Positions 1 to 8,860 of a DNA stretch of 64,000 bases are shown here, one piece after another (the stretch's first letter is position 1; every line of letters begins with the position of its first letter). The DNA lies in assembly GCF_900156695.1 (NCBI RefSeq), contig NZ_FTOM01000004.1, forward strand, positions 124,001 through 188,000. The letters run 5' to 3'. The DNA comes from Phaeovulum vinaykumarii. GTDB lineage: Bacteria; Pseudomonadota; Alphaproteobacteria; Rhodobacterales; Rhodobacteraceae. A program made the translations under genes and the position numbers. The notes beneath the pieces were generated by a model. It ran no database searches. It was not told the DNA's origin and was given only the letters and a program-made list of their open reading frames with translations.

Positions 1-318
1 CGACACCGAGAAGGTCGGGAAGAAGGCCAGCCGCACCGGGTGGTGCCATTCGCCCGAGACGGCCTTGGGATGCAGCAACGCCTTGAGAAGGTAGACCAGC
101 GCCACCAGGCCGAAGACGCCCAGCGTCGCATAGAGCGCGTATTGGAAGGGCTGCATGCCCAGACCCAGCGGCGCCGCGCCGGCCTTGAGCGCCAGCGTGA
201 AGCCCCCAAGCCCCATCGAGGTGGCAAAGAAGGTGATCGGAAAATGCTTCAGCCGCGACTCGTGGGCTGCGGCGTCCGGGGCGCCCGCGGGGGACGCCGA
301 TGCGGCAGGTTGGCTCAT
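1..318 (-). CDS. SLAC1/TehA (TDT) family anion channel, N-terminal part
   Basis: This reading frame begins with ATG at 316-318 and runs off the left edge of the window, so only the first 106 residues are visible. A short Ala/Pro-rich N-terminus is followed by LKHFPITFFATSMGLGGF, a first transmembrane segment typical of the TDT/SLAC1 family of ten-helix anion channels. A second hydrophobic segment lies at about residues 59-80, and HPVRLAFFPTFS follows. A good ribosome site (GAGGAAA) precedes the start. It lies last in a minus-strand set behind the sulfide:quinone oxidoreductase and DUF5368 genes. Related channels carry small anions such as sulfite, tellurite, nitrate or malate. The substrate cannot be read from this fragment, but the context suggests a sulfur or nitrogen oxyanion. 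Confidence 0.8.
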   Translation of the reverse strand, partial: MSQPAASASPAGAPDAAAHESRLKHFPITFFATSMGLGGFTLALKAGAAPLGLGMQPFQYALYATLGVFGLVALVYLLKALLHPKAVSGEWHHPVRLAFFPTFSVS

Positions 319-424
319 GGTTTCCTCGTCGATCCTAATCCTTGGGCGTGACCGCCCGATGGGGTCATTCGGGCGTTCCCGCCCATTTGGTGCAGTCGGG
401 CGGCAGCGCCGCCCTTCAAAAGGC

Positions 425-499
425 CACCCCCGGAGACTGCGCACGCGCTCCGGGGGTGGATCTGCCGCGGGCCGGACCCGCTTGCCCGGCCCGCGGCAG
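425..499 (-). other. Two strong stem-loops between DUF5368 and SLAC1 genes
   Basis: Two perfect hairpins sit in the 199-bp gap between the genes. One pairs 462-475 with 486-499 (14 bp, 10-nt loop). The other pairs 425-435 with 448-458 (11 bp, 12-nt loop). Neither is followed by a T-run on the minus strand. They are therefore more likely mRNA-processing, stabilising or partial-termination elements that set unequal expression of the downstream channel gene. The role is inferred. Confidence 0.5.
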
Positions 500-517
500 C
501 GTGGAGAGGGACAGCCC

Positions 518-877
518 TCAGGTCTTGGCGCGGGGGGCGTGGCCCAGGATCGCCTGGGCGGTATAGCTCAGCAGCGTCAGCCCGCCGCCCCCCGCCAGCG
601 CGATCCAGGCGATCACGATCCAGTCGATCGGCCCGCCAATATCGGCCAGATGCGAATTGGTGAACCACAGCACGAACCACACCGCCGCCACCGCGCCCAG
701 GGGGGCCGTGATCTCGGCCCGCACCAGCCAGCGTGAGGCGATGCCGCGGTCGCGGATCAGCACGGCCACGAAGGCCACGGTGATGATCCCCGAGATCACC
801 ACCAGCGACCAGAACAGGCCGCGGCCATAGATTTCCTCGAAGACCGCGATCAGCGTCGCAAGGGTCAATTCCTTCAT
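518..877 (-). CDS. DUF5368-type small membrane protein
   Basis: This 119-residue protein starts MKELTLATLIAVFEEIYGRG. It has three predicted membrane segments, at about residues 20-42, 55-72 and 84-106. The sequence LGAVAAVWFVLWFTNS followed by GGPIDWIV resembles the DUF5368 family known from Rhodobacterales. The assignment is from memory of the family, not from a search. It lies 18 bp downstream of the sulfide:quinone oxidoreductase stop codon on the same strand, so the two are almost certainly co-transcribed. No catalytic residues are recognisable. A role as membrane partner in sulfide or anion handling is only suggested by position. Confidence 0.7.
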   Translation of the reverse strand: MKELTLATLIAVFEEIYGRGLFWSLVVISGIITVAFVAVLIRDRGIASRWLVRAEITAPLGAVAAVWFVLWFTNSHLADIGGPIDWIVIAWIALAGGGGLTLLSYTAQAILGHAPRAKT

Positions 878-895
878 GTCGTTGTCCTTTCGCGC

Positions 896-2224
896 TCAGG
901 CCAGGCCGCGCAGCATCGCGTTGTAGGTCGGCTTCAGGGCGATTTCCTTCATCAGCCACGAGATCCACAATTCCTCGAGCGGGGAGATCACCCCCGGGAA
1001 GGACGGCGTCAGGTTATTCTCATAGTCGAATTCGACCAGCATCGCACGCCCGATGCGTGTGATCATCGGACAGGAGGTATAGCCGTTGTAGACCGCGGTG
1101 CCGGCGCGGCCGTTGATGTCGGCGACCAGGTGATCCTCGACCACCGGCACCTGCCACTTGACCGAAGCCGCGGTCTTGCCCTTGGGCACGCCCGCCACAT
1201 CGCCCACGGCGAAGATGTTGGCATAGCGGCGGTGGCGCAGGGTCTCGGGGTCGACCTCGGCCCAGCCCTGATCGACCCATCGGTCGGCCCAGGACAGGCC
1301 CGCATCGCGGATCACCTGCGGCGCGCGCATCGGCGGGATGACGTTGATGAAGTCGAAATCCAGAACCTTGCGGCCCTCGGGGGTGTCGTAATGAGCCTGA
1401 CGGGCGCCGGCATCCACGCCGCGCAGCACATGGTGCCAGCGCGTGTCCACGCCGCGTTCGCGGAAGAGCAGCTTGACCTTCTCGTTGACGATCGGCACCG
1501 AGAACAGAGTGTCGTTATGCGCGGTATAGATCACCTGCGAGGTATCGCGGTGCTCCTTGCGGCGCAGGTAATCGTCGGTAATGAAGGTATATTTCAGCGG
1601 CGCCCCGGCGCATTTCATCTCGGTCGCGGGACGGCCGAAAAGCCCGATGCCGCCCTTGTCGGTGAAATTGTCCATCGCCTTCCAGGTGGCCGCGGCCTCC
1701 TCGGGGCCGGCATAGACCGCGCCGATCCCGTTGGCGCCCACCTGCGATTTCTCGAAGCCCTCGACCGCGTCCCAATCCAGCACCATCCCGCAGGCCAGCA
1801 CCAGATAATCATACTCCAGCACCTCGCCGCCGGTGGTGGTCACGCGGCGGGCATCGGGGTCGATGGCGGCCGCGCCCTCGTTGACCCAGCGCGCCGCGGA
1901 GGGCAGCCATTCCCCCGTGCGCGAGACCGAATAGCCCGACGGCTTGAGCCCCGCAGCAATCAGCGTGAAGCCCGGCTGATACCAATGCTGGGCACGCCCG
2001 TCGACCACCGTGATCTCGGCGCCATCCAGACGCTGGACCAGACGGTTGGCCATGGCGGTGCCCGCCGCCCCCCCGCCCAGGATCACGATTCGCGCGGCGG
2101 TCTTCACCGGTGCGGGCGTCTGCGCGGGGGCGGCCACGGGCAAGGCCCCCAGCGCCGCGGCGCCTGCGCCCAGTCCCATCAGCGCCCGGCGCGACAGGCG
2201 CGGCGCAGAGGTGCGTTCGGTCAT
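896..2224 (-). CDS. sqr: Sulfide:quinone oxidoreductase-like flavoprotein with Tat signal
   Basis: This 442-residue FAD-dependent oxidoreductase is expected to oxidise sulfide to zero-valent sulfur and pass electrons to quinone. A twin-arginine signal (SRRALMGLG, Arg12-Arg13) and hydrophobic stretch lead to a GGGAAG nucleotide-binding loop at 50-55. A second FAD motif, FAVGDVAG, is at about 338-345. Cys205 in MKCAGAPLK and Cys385 in GYTSCPMIT match the two redox cysteines of type II (mitochondrial SQOR-like) enzymes, and Cys145 is a third. The tail (LEELWISWLMKEIAL) looks like the amphipathic membrane anchor of SQRs. A Tat signal is more usual for flavocytochrome c subunits, so FccB-like or generic pyridine nucleotide-disulfide oxidoreductase function is the alternative. 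It is the first gene of a minus-strand operon, divergent from an Rrf2 regulator. Confidence 0.82.
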   Translation of the reverse strand: MTERTSAPRLSRRALMGLGAGAAALGALPVAAPAQTPAPVKTAARIVILGGGAAGTAMANRLVQRLDGAEITVVDGRAQHWYQPGFTLIAAGLKPSGYSVSRTGEWLPSAARWVNEGAAAIDPDARRVTTTGGEVLEYDYLVLACGMVLDWDAVEGFEKSQVGANGIGAVYAGPEEAAATWKAMDNFTDKGGIGLFGRPATEMKCAGAPLKYTFITDDYLRRKEHRDTSQVIYTAHNDTLFSVPIVNEKVKLLFRERGVDTRWHHVLRGVDAGARQAHYDTPEGRKVLDFDFINVIPPMRAPQVIRDAGLSWADRWVDQGWAEVDPETLRHRRYANIFAVGDVAGVPKGKTAASVKWQVPVVEDHLVADINGRAGTAVYNGYTSCPMITRIGRAMLVEFDYENNLTPSFPGVISPLEELWISWLMKEIALKPTYNAMLRGLA

Positions 2225-2245
2225 TCGACTTCTCCCTGACTTGAC

Positions 2246-2268
2246 CGAATGTCTCTCCCTGACATTCG
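2246..2268. promoter_or_regulatory. Inverted repeat in the sqr 5' region
   Basis: CGAATGTC at 2246-2253 and GACATTCG at 2261-2268 form perfect 8-bp arms separated by 7 bp, 22 bp upstream of the sqr start codon. The position fits an operator or 5'-leader hairpin for sqr. It does not match the ATTC-N8-GAAT pattern of BigR/SqrR repressors. The binding protein is unknown. Confidence 0.45.
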
Positions 2269-2307
2269 CATTCGTGCATATATCAGCGCAGCCGGATTGA
2301 ATAGAGA

Positions 2308-2325
2308 AAAAAGATGTATCTTTTT
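2308..2325. promoter_or_regulatory. NsrR/Rrf2-type palindromic operator
   Basis: AAAAAGAT at 2308-2315 and ATCTTTTT at 2318-2325 form perfect 8-bp arms around a GT centre, midway in the sqr/Rrf2 divergent region. The core AAGATGTATCTT closely resembles published NsrR half-sites (AAGATGYATTT). The adjacent regulator is NsrR-like, so an autoregulatory and sqr-controlling operator is likely. It has not been tested here. Confidence 0.55.
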
Positions 2326-2386
2326 ATTGTGATCCGGTTCAAGATAGAACGCCTCACCTGACAGAACCGGACCCGATCGGACGCCT

Positions 2387-2863
2387 ATGCGACTTACGAC
2401 CCGCACCAATCTTGCCATGCGCACACTGATGTTCTGCGCGGTCAACGACGGGCGGGTGGTCCGCAAATGCGAGATCGCCGAGGTCTGCAACGCCTCCGAG
2501 AACCATCTGGCGCAGGTGGTCAACACGTTGGCGCAGAAGGGGTTTGTCGAGACCCAGCGCGGGCGTTCGGGGGGCTTGCGGCTGGCGCGGCCGGCCACCG
2601 AGATCACCGTGGGCGCGGTGTTGCGCGCCTTCGAGACCGGGATGCCCTTCGCCGAATGCTTCCATGCCGCGACCAACACCTGCCCGCTGATCGGCACCTG
2701 CCGGTTCCGCGATGCACTCGAGGCCGCGCTCGAGGCCTTCTACGGAGCGCTCGACAAGGTGAACCTGTCGGATCTGGTGGCCGAGAACCACGGCCTGATC
2801 CATATCCTCAAGTTGGTCGAGGGCCGCCCCCTGCCCGCCTGCGACGGCCCCGCCGGAGCCTAG
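2387..2863 (+). CDS. nsrR: Rrf2-family regulator, NsrR-like
   Basis: This 158-residue winged-helix protein starts MRLTTRTNLAMRTLMFCAVN. Its recognition region ends RGRSGGLRLARP near residue 67. Three cysteines, Cys91, Cys99 and Cys105 (ECFHAATNTCPLIGTC), have the spacing of the iron-sulfur ligands in actinobacterial and alphaproteobacterial NsrR. NsrR proteins use an NO-sensitive [4Fe-4S] or [2Fe-2S] cluster to repress NO-defence genes. Here the regulator is divergent from a sulfide:quinone oxidoreductase operon, with an NsrR-like palindrome between them. It may therefore sense NO, sulfur species or iron. IscR/RirA-type alternatives have different cysteine spacing. Confidence 0.8.
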   Translation: MRLTTRTNLAMRTLMFCAVNDGRVVRKCEIAEVCNASENHLAQVVNTLAQKGFVETQRGRSGGLRLARPATEITVGAVLRAFETGMPFAECFHAATNTCPLIGTCRFRDALEAALEAFYGALDKVNLSDLVAENHGLIHILKLVEGRPLPACDGPAGA

Positions 2864-3079
2864 CCCACCCAGACCGTCCCCGCCCAGGCCGGCTCTGCGC
2901 AAGCCGCCCGCTCTCACTGTCTTCCCTGGCGGAAAGGGGCAGCGCCTCTGTCCGGAATGAGCGGCACGAATGAGCGGCACGGGCCTGGACCGCGCTCCGG
3001 CCTCGCTGCCCCAGCCCGACCTGTGACAGCCCGGCCTCCCCCCCTCGTGGATGTCCCAGCCCGACATGTCTCAGTCTCG

Positions 3080-3168
3080 CATGTCGTGGGTCGGGATATC
3101 CGGGGCCGCCATGTCCGGGGCCGGCCTGCCCCCGTCCACCATGTCGTGGGCCGGCCTGCCCCAGTCCA
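3080..3168. repeat. 30-bp tandem repeat, two good copies plus one decayed
   Basis: The 30-bp segments 3109-3138 and 3139-3168 are adjacent and match at about 26 of 30 positions. Each begins CCATGTC and contains GGCCGGCCTGCCCC. A more decayed related copy lies at about 3080-3108. This is part of the array-rich gap after the Rrf2 gene. Confidence 0.75.
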
Positions 3169-3330
3169 GCGCGCCCCGACCCCGCCCGCATGGTCTGAAC
3201 CGGCATCGGATACGGCCAGGCCGCGCAAGCGCGCCCGCGTTCAAGCGCCCCTCTCTCACGGCTCCGAACACGGGCCGCCCCACTCGCGCCCCCCCCCGGA
3301 ACGGCGACCCGTCCTGGCCTCGGGCCCTCC

Positions 3331-3368
3331 ATCTCTGGCCCTCTATCTCTGGCCCTCTATCTCTGGCC
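3331..3368. repeat. 14-bp tandem repeat (about 2.7 copies)
   Basis: The unit TCTCTGGCCCTCTA is repeated head to tail with no change across most of this interval and then degenerates into GGCCGGCC. The near-identity of the copies suggests recent expansion. Confidence 0.8.
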
Positions 3369-3381
3369 GGCCTCTCAGGCT

Positions 3382-3456
3382 CACGAGAGCCTGGCCCACG
3401 AGCTTCTGGCCCACCCAATCCGGCCCACCAAGATCTGGCGCACGAAAATACGGTCC
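3382..3456. repeat. 15-bp degenerate tandem repeat (five copies)
   Basis: Five consecutive units of 14-16 bp begin CAC and centre on CTGGCC, for example CACGAGAGCCTGGCC at 3382-3396 and CACGAGCTTCTGGCC at 3397-3411. The 15-bp period recurs at several other places in the window. Confidence 0.7.
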
Positions 3457-3653
3457 AGCCACAGCCGGCAAGGGCACACCCGGCCGCCCCACCCGACCGC
3501 CCGGCCCGGCATCACGCAAACGCCGCAAGGGCGCACCCGCAACAGGGACAGGCCGGCCGAACCGGACCGCAGGTCAGGACGTCAATGCGGCTCAGCCGAT
3601 CCGGGGGATCACATCCCGCCGGACCAGGTATGAAACATCAATTTCAAGGGGGA

Positions 3654-4151
3654 TCAGTAGATGTAGCGGATCTGATCGGTCCAGAATCGTTCGATCCGGC
3701 GCAGGCGGCGATTCAGATCCTCGAGATTTTCGGGGGACATCCCCGCACGCGAGGTCAGCTGTTCGGAATGCCGCGCGAACAGGTCGCCGACCGCCTGACG
3801 CAATTCGCGCCCGCGCGGGGTCAGACGCACCCGGACCGAGCGGCGGTCGATCTCGCAGCGCTGGTGGTGCATGTAGCCAGCCTCGACCAGCTTCTTGAGG
3901 TTGTAGGACACGTTCGAGCCCTGATAATAGCCGCGCGATTTCAGCTCGCCCGCCGTCACCTCGTTGTCGCCGATGTTGAACAGCAAAAGCGCCTGAACGG
4001 CGTTGATCTCGAGAATTCCCAGACGCTCGAACTCGTCCTTGATGACATCGAGCAGAAGACGGTGGAGCCGCTCCACCAGAGAAAGGCTGTCAAGGTAGCT
4101 GTCGAGGAAGTCCTGCGCCGGGGCCTCCGCAATCGTGCTTTGCATCGTCAT
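3654..4151 (-). CDS. ldtR: MarR-family regulator, LdtR-like
   Basis: This 165-residue winged-helix protein is strongly similar in style to LdtR of Rhizobiales. Signature stretches are LVERLHRLLLDVIKDEFERL, INAVQALLLFNIGDNEVTAG, RGYYQGSNVSYNLKKLVEAG and the C-terminal RIERFWTDQI. LdtR regulators control L,D-transpeptidase and osmotic-stress genes, and two L,D-transpeptidases lie elsewhere in this window. The gene stands alone on the minus strand with its own AT-richer upstream region (4152-4260). The family assignment is confident; the regulatory targets are inferred from relatives. Confidence 0.82.
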   Translation of the reverse strand: MTMQSTIAEAPAQDFLDSYLDSLSLVERLHRLLLDVIKDEFERLGILEINAVQALLLFNIGDNEVTAGELKSRGYYQGSNVSYNLKKLVEAGYMHHQRCEIDRRSVRVRLTPRGRELRQAVGDLFARHSEQLTSRAGMSPENLEDLNRRLRRIERFWTDQIRYIY

Positions 4152-4534
4152 GTTGTTCTCCGCCCATCGCTTCCAAGAGCGAAGGTGCGAGAAAATGACA
4201 AAATTTCGGTTAAGCGCAGAAAAATGTTCGCCAATTGTCGAAAAGGTTCAGACGTATTGACGTGATGGCCCCAGGACATTCCGCGGCCCCCTTGCGCGCC
4301 CCCTGGCGCGGGGCCCCCGCGGCCGCAAGGCTGCGGGGGCCCCGCGCCGCCGGGCGCCACGCGCCAGCGTGGCGCAACACCTCATCCTTCCCCGCCCCGA
4401 AAGCCCTTGGCCCGCAGCCGAAAAAGGCCCGGCGCCGCGCGCGGGCGCAGCCACCGGGCCCTTCCGACTGGGGTTTTGACATGATCCGCCCCGCCGCACC
4501 CGCATCCCGCCGCGCAGGCCCTGCGGGACGGAAA
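4152..4534. other. Non-coding gap with very stable hairpins
   Basis: This gap lies between the sdhE 3' end and the LdtR promoter. A hairpin at 4306-4347 has 19 paired positions (15 GC-rich pairs plus four inner pairs) closed by a GCAA tetraloop. A second at 4354-4375 has 9-bp perfect arms. The AT-richer part 4152-4262 should hold the ldtR promoter, but no clear -35/-10 pair was identified. No gene was seen. Confidence 0.6.
4421..4463 (-). terminator. Probable Rho-independent terminator of sdhE
   Basis: On the minus strand the stem AAGGGCCCGG (4454-4463) pairs with CCGGGCCTT (4424-4432) with one bulged base. It is followed by TTTTT, seen as five A at 4421-4425 on the plus strand. It lies 72 bp beyond the sdhE stop codon. 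Confidence 0.55.
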
Positions 4535-4825
4535 TCAGAGCGCGGCGCTCTCCATGCGGCGACGGGCGAAATCGGCCACCTCGGCGATCAACGCAGCATA
4601 GCGCTCGGGACAGGGCTGCGTGCCCAGAATCCAGGGAAATATATCCTGATCGTTTTCGCCCAGAAGCGCGTCATAAACCTCAAGCTCGGCCGCGCTCAGC
4701 CCGGCCAGCCTGGCATCCGCCCAGGGCCCCAGCACCAGATCCATCTCCTTGGTGCCGCGCCGCCAGCTGCGCATGCGCATCCGCTTGAGACGCGCCTCGG
4801 CGCTCTCCGTTCCGTTCCCGACCAT
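4535..4825 (-). CDS. sdhE: SdhE, FAD assembly factor for succinate dehydrogenase
   Basis: This 96-residue SdhE/SDHAF2 (DUF339) protein helps attach FAD covalently to SdhA. The hallmark RRGTKEMD appears near residue 25, followed by LSAAELEVYDALLGENDQDI and a C-terminal helix. The ATG at 4825 was chosen because it gives normal family length; longer frames only add unrelated sequence. It lies 10 bp downstream of the XRE regulator gene and is probably co-transcribed with it. Confidence 0.9.
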   Translation of the reverse strand: MVGNGTESAEARLKRMRMRSWRRGTKEMDLVLGPWADARLAGLSAAELEVYDALLGENDQDIFPWILGTQPCPERYAALIAEVADFARRRMESAAL

Positions 4826-4835
4826 TCCGGCCCTC

Positions 4836-6507
<1,672 letters not shown>

Positions 6508-6617
6508 GGGTCCGTCACACAAGTCCAACCATCCCCCGACCGGCCGTCCGCAACCGGGCGCTGTGACAGGCGCCCGTTGCCGCCGGTCGGGATCCGCGCA
6601 CCGGAGAACCGCGCATC

Positions 6618-7046
6618 ATGTCAGGCGATTTGCCGGAATATTATTTCCGTATCCGCGAAAACGGCGCCGCCGTGTTCCGGGTGGACACGGAAAACCGCCA
6701 GCGGCGCATCGAGATGGACCAGATTGCGGTGGTCAACGTGCGCAACGGCGAGATCCGGCCGCAGGGCGACCGCAGCCTCAGCCCGCGCGACATGGCCACG
6801 ATCCGCGACTGGCTGGAACGGCGCGTGGCGCTGCTGGCCCAGCGCGACATCGACGACATCCACCGCGCCGTGGATCACCTGAACCTGACCACGCAATGGG
6901 CGCAGTCCAAGGCCACCGATGCCCAGCTCGAGGATGTGACCGACGCGCTGCTTATGGCCATGCATGACCTGCGCAGCGTGCTGGTGCGGCGCAAGGCCGA
7001 ACGGCTGATGCGCGACCGCCCCGGCGCCGAGGGCGCGGACGACTGA
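6618..7046 (+). CDS. Small conserved protein of unknown function
   Basis: This 142-residue hydrophilic protein has no signal peptide or membrane segment. It starts after GGAGA at good spacing. The N-terminal half looks beta-rich (YYFRIRENGAAVFRVDTENR) and the C-terminal half helical, with many Arg and Asp residues (LVRRKAERLMRDR). It seems to belong to a Rhodobacterales-specific group, but no function is recognised. It follows the aminotransferase by 110 bp and converges with the rhamnose operon. Confidence 0.75.
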   Translation: MSGDLPEYYFRIRENGAAVFRVDTENRQRRIEMDQIAVVNVRNGEIRPQGDRSLSPRDMATIRDWLERRVALLAQRDIDDIHRAVDHLNLTTQWAQSKATDAQLEDVTDALLMAMHDLRSVLVRRKAERLMRDRPGAEGADD

Positions 7047-7139
7047 GCGGCGCCGCAGGCGCGGGCGGCGGGCCCGCACGGGCTGCGCAGAAAGGGCCCG
7101 CGCCCCGACCGCCTCTGGCAAACCGTCCGGCCCTGCCCC

Positions 7140-8006
7140 CTAGAGCAGCGACTTGAGGTATTTGCCGTAGCTGTTCTTCTTGTAGCGCTCGGCCATCTCG
7201 GCCAGGGCCGCGCGCGAGATCCAGCCCTGATCGAGCGCAATCTCCTCGGGGCAGCCGGTCTGGAGACCCTGGCGTGCCTCGAGCGTGCGCACGAAATTCC
7301 CCGCATCCAGCAGACTGCCATGCGTGCCGGTATCCAGCCAGGCATAGCCGCGGCCCATGCGTTCGACGGACAGGCTGCCCTCGTGGAGATACATCTCGAG
7401 AAGCGTGGTGATCTCCAGCTCGCCCCGCGCCGAAGGCCGGACCTCGCGCGCGCGCGCCGGCGCCGTGCCGTCGAGGAAATAGAGCCCCGTGACGGCATAA
7501 TTCGACGGCGGCACCTCGGGTTTCTCAATGATGGCGCGGACCTGGCCCTCGGCGTCGAAATCCACCACGCCATAGCGTTCGGGATCGGCGACGCGATAGC
7601 CGAAGACCGTGCCGCCGCTTGCGCGCTGATCCGCCGCCGCCAGAAGCCGCGGCAACCCTTGCCCAAAGAAGATGTTGTCGCCCAGCACCATCGCCGAAGG
7701 CGCCCCGGCCAGGAAGTCCTCGGCCAGGATATAGGCCTGGGCCAGCCCGTCGGGGCTGGGCTGGGTGATCCATTCGAAGCGCAGGCCCCATTGGCTGCCA
7801 TCGCCCAGAAGGCGGATGAACTGGGCCTGGTCCTCGGGCGTGGTGATCAGCGCGATCTCGCGGATGCCGGCCAGCATCAGCACCGAGATCGGATAATAGA
7901 TCATCGGCTTGTCGTAGATGGGCAGAAGCTGCTTCGAGACCGCCTGCGTGATCGGATAGAGCCGCGTCCCCGAGCCGCCCGCCAGAATGATGCCCTTGCG
8001 TGTCAT
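7140..8006 (-). CDS. rfbA: Glucose-1-phosphate thymidylyltransferase
   Basis: This 288-residue RmlA makes dTDP-glucose from glucose-1-phosphate and dTTP, the first step to dTDP-L-rhamnose. The nucleotide loop GIILAGGSGTRLYP is at the N-terminus. MVLGDNIFFG, FDAEGQVRAIIEKP and YAWLDTGTHGSL follow. The ATG at 8006 overlaps the rfbD stop by four bases (ATGA). It is the last gene of the rfbC-rfbB-rfbD-rfbA operon on the minus strand. Confidence 0.95.
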   Translation of the reverse strand: MTRKGIILAGGSGTRLYPITQAVSKQLLPIYDKPMIYYPISVLMLAGIREIALITTPEDQAQFIRLLGDGSQWGLRFEWITQPSPDGLAQAYILAEDFLAGAPSAMVLGDNIFFGQGLPRLLAAADQRASGGTVFGYRVADPERYGVVDFDAEGQVRAIIEKPEVPPSNYAVTGLYFLDGTAPARAREVRPSARGELEITTLLEMYLHEGSLSVERMGRGYAWLDTGTHGSLLDAGNFVRTLEARQGLQTGCPEEIALDQGWISRAALAEMAERYKKNSYGKYLKSLL

Positions 8007-8860
8007 GGTCGTGCCTCTCCCAGTTCCTTCAGCACCCGGGCCAGCCCCTTGCGCCAGTCCGGGCGCGGCAGGCCGAATGCGGCATTCGTGCTCCGGCAAT
8101 CCAGCCGCGAGTTGAGCGGCCGGCGCGCGGGCGTCGGATAGGCCGTGGTCGGGATCTCCGCGACGCGGGTCGCCATCCCGGCCTGCGCGAAGATCTCGCG
8201 GGCAAGGCCTGCCCAAGACGTATCCGGCGCGCCGGCAAAATGATAAGTCCCCGTGCGCGACGGGTCGTCGCAGAGCCCGCGCGCCACGCGCAGGCAGGCC
8301 GCGGCCAGATCGTCGGCAGGCGTCGGCCCGCCGATCTGGTCGGCCACCACCGACACCTCGGGCCGGGTCGCGCCCAGCCGCAGCATGGTGCGCACGAAGT
8401 TTTGCCCCACCGCCGAGAACACCCACGAGGTGCGCAGGATCGCATGCACCCCGCCCGCAGCGCGCACGCCCGCCTCGCCGGCCAGCTTGCTGGCGCCATA
8501 GACGCCCAGGGGGCCGGTCGGGGCCGCGGGGGTCCAGGGGGTGTCGCCGCGGCCGTCGAAGACGTAATCGGTCGAGACCTGCACGAAGGGGGCGCCCAGT
8601 TCGGCCGCGGCGCGGGCCATGGCGGCGGGGCTTTCGGCATTGACGCGATGGGCGGTTTCGGGCGCGCTTTCGGCGGCATCGACCCCGGTGAAGGCTGCGG
8701 CATTGATGACGGCCCGCGGCCGCGCCGCGCGGATCGCGGCGGCGCAGGCGGCGGGGTCTTCCAGATCGGCCGCAGAACGGTCGAGACAGCGCGTCGTCTC
8801 GGGCGCAAGGCGCTGAAGGGCAGAGGCCAGCTGCCCGTGGCGCCCGAAGACCAGGATCAT
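8003..8860 (-). CDS. rfbD: dTDP-4-dehydrorhamnose reductase
   Basis: This 285-residue RmlD/SDR reductase catalyses the final step, reducing dTDP-4-keto-L-rhamnose to dTDP-L-rhamnose with NAD(P)H. The Rossmann start [15 protein letters not shown], the [11 protein letters not shown] block and the YGASKLAGE active-site motif (Tyr and Lys) are all present. The start at 8860 overlaps the rfbB stop (ATGA). A longer upstream frame merely reads through the rfbB repeat tail and is rejected. Confidence 0.95.
   Translation of the reverse strand: MILVFGRHGQLASALQRLAPETTRCLDRSAADLEDPAACAAAIRAARPRAVINAAAFTGVDAAESAPETAHRVNAESPAAMARAAAELGAPFVQVSTDYVFDGRGDTPWTPAAPTGPLGVYGASKLAGEAGVRAAGGVHAILRTSWVFSAVGQNFVRTMLRLGATRPEVSVVADQIGGPTPADDLAAACLRVARGLCDDPSRTGTYHFAGAPDTSWAGLAREIFAQAGMATRVAEIPTTAYPTPARRPLNSRLDCRSTNAAFGLPRPDWRKGLARVLKELGEARP

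Larger units (their letters stand above)
2864..3653. other. Long non-coding gap rich in degenerate tandem repeats
   Basis: The convergent genes on either side leave 790 bases without a convincing gene. Open frames exist on both strands, but they consist of Pro/Arg/Ala-rich low-complexity sequence, overlap one another and run into real genes. The interval holds at least three short tandem arrays, listed separately. No terminator with a T-run is obvious. Confidence 0.7.

Noticed and set aside
2246-2268. BigR/SqrR operator at sqr
   Set aside because: The half-sites are in the order GAAT-N13-ATTC rather than ATTC-N8-GAAT.
3331-3456. CRISPR array
   Set aside because: Repeat units of 14-15 bp abut directly with no spacers, and no cas genes are present.
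2957-4265. Overlapping plus-strand open frames in the repeat-rich gap
   Set aside because: They run through tandem repeats and into the antisense of the LdtR-like gene, with no ribosome site or family motif.
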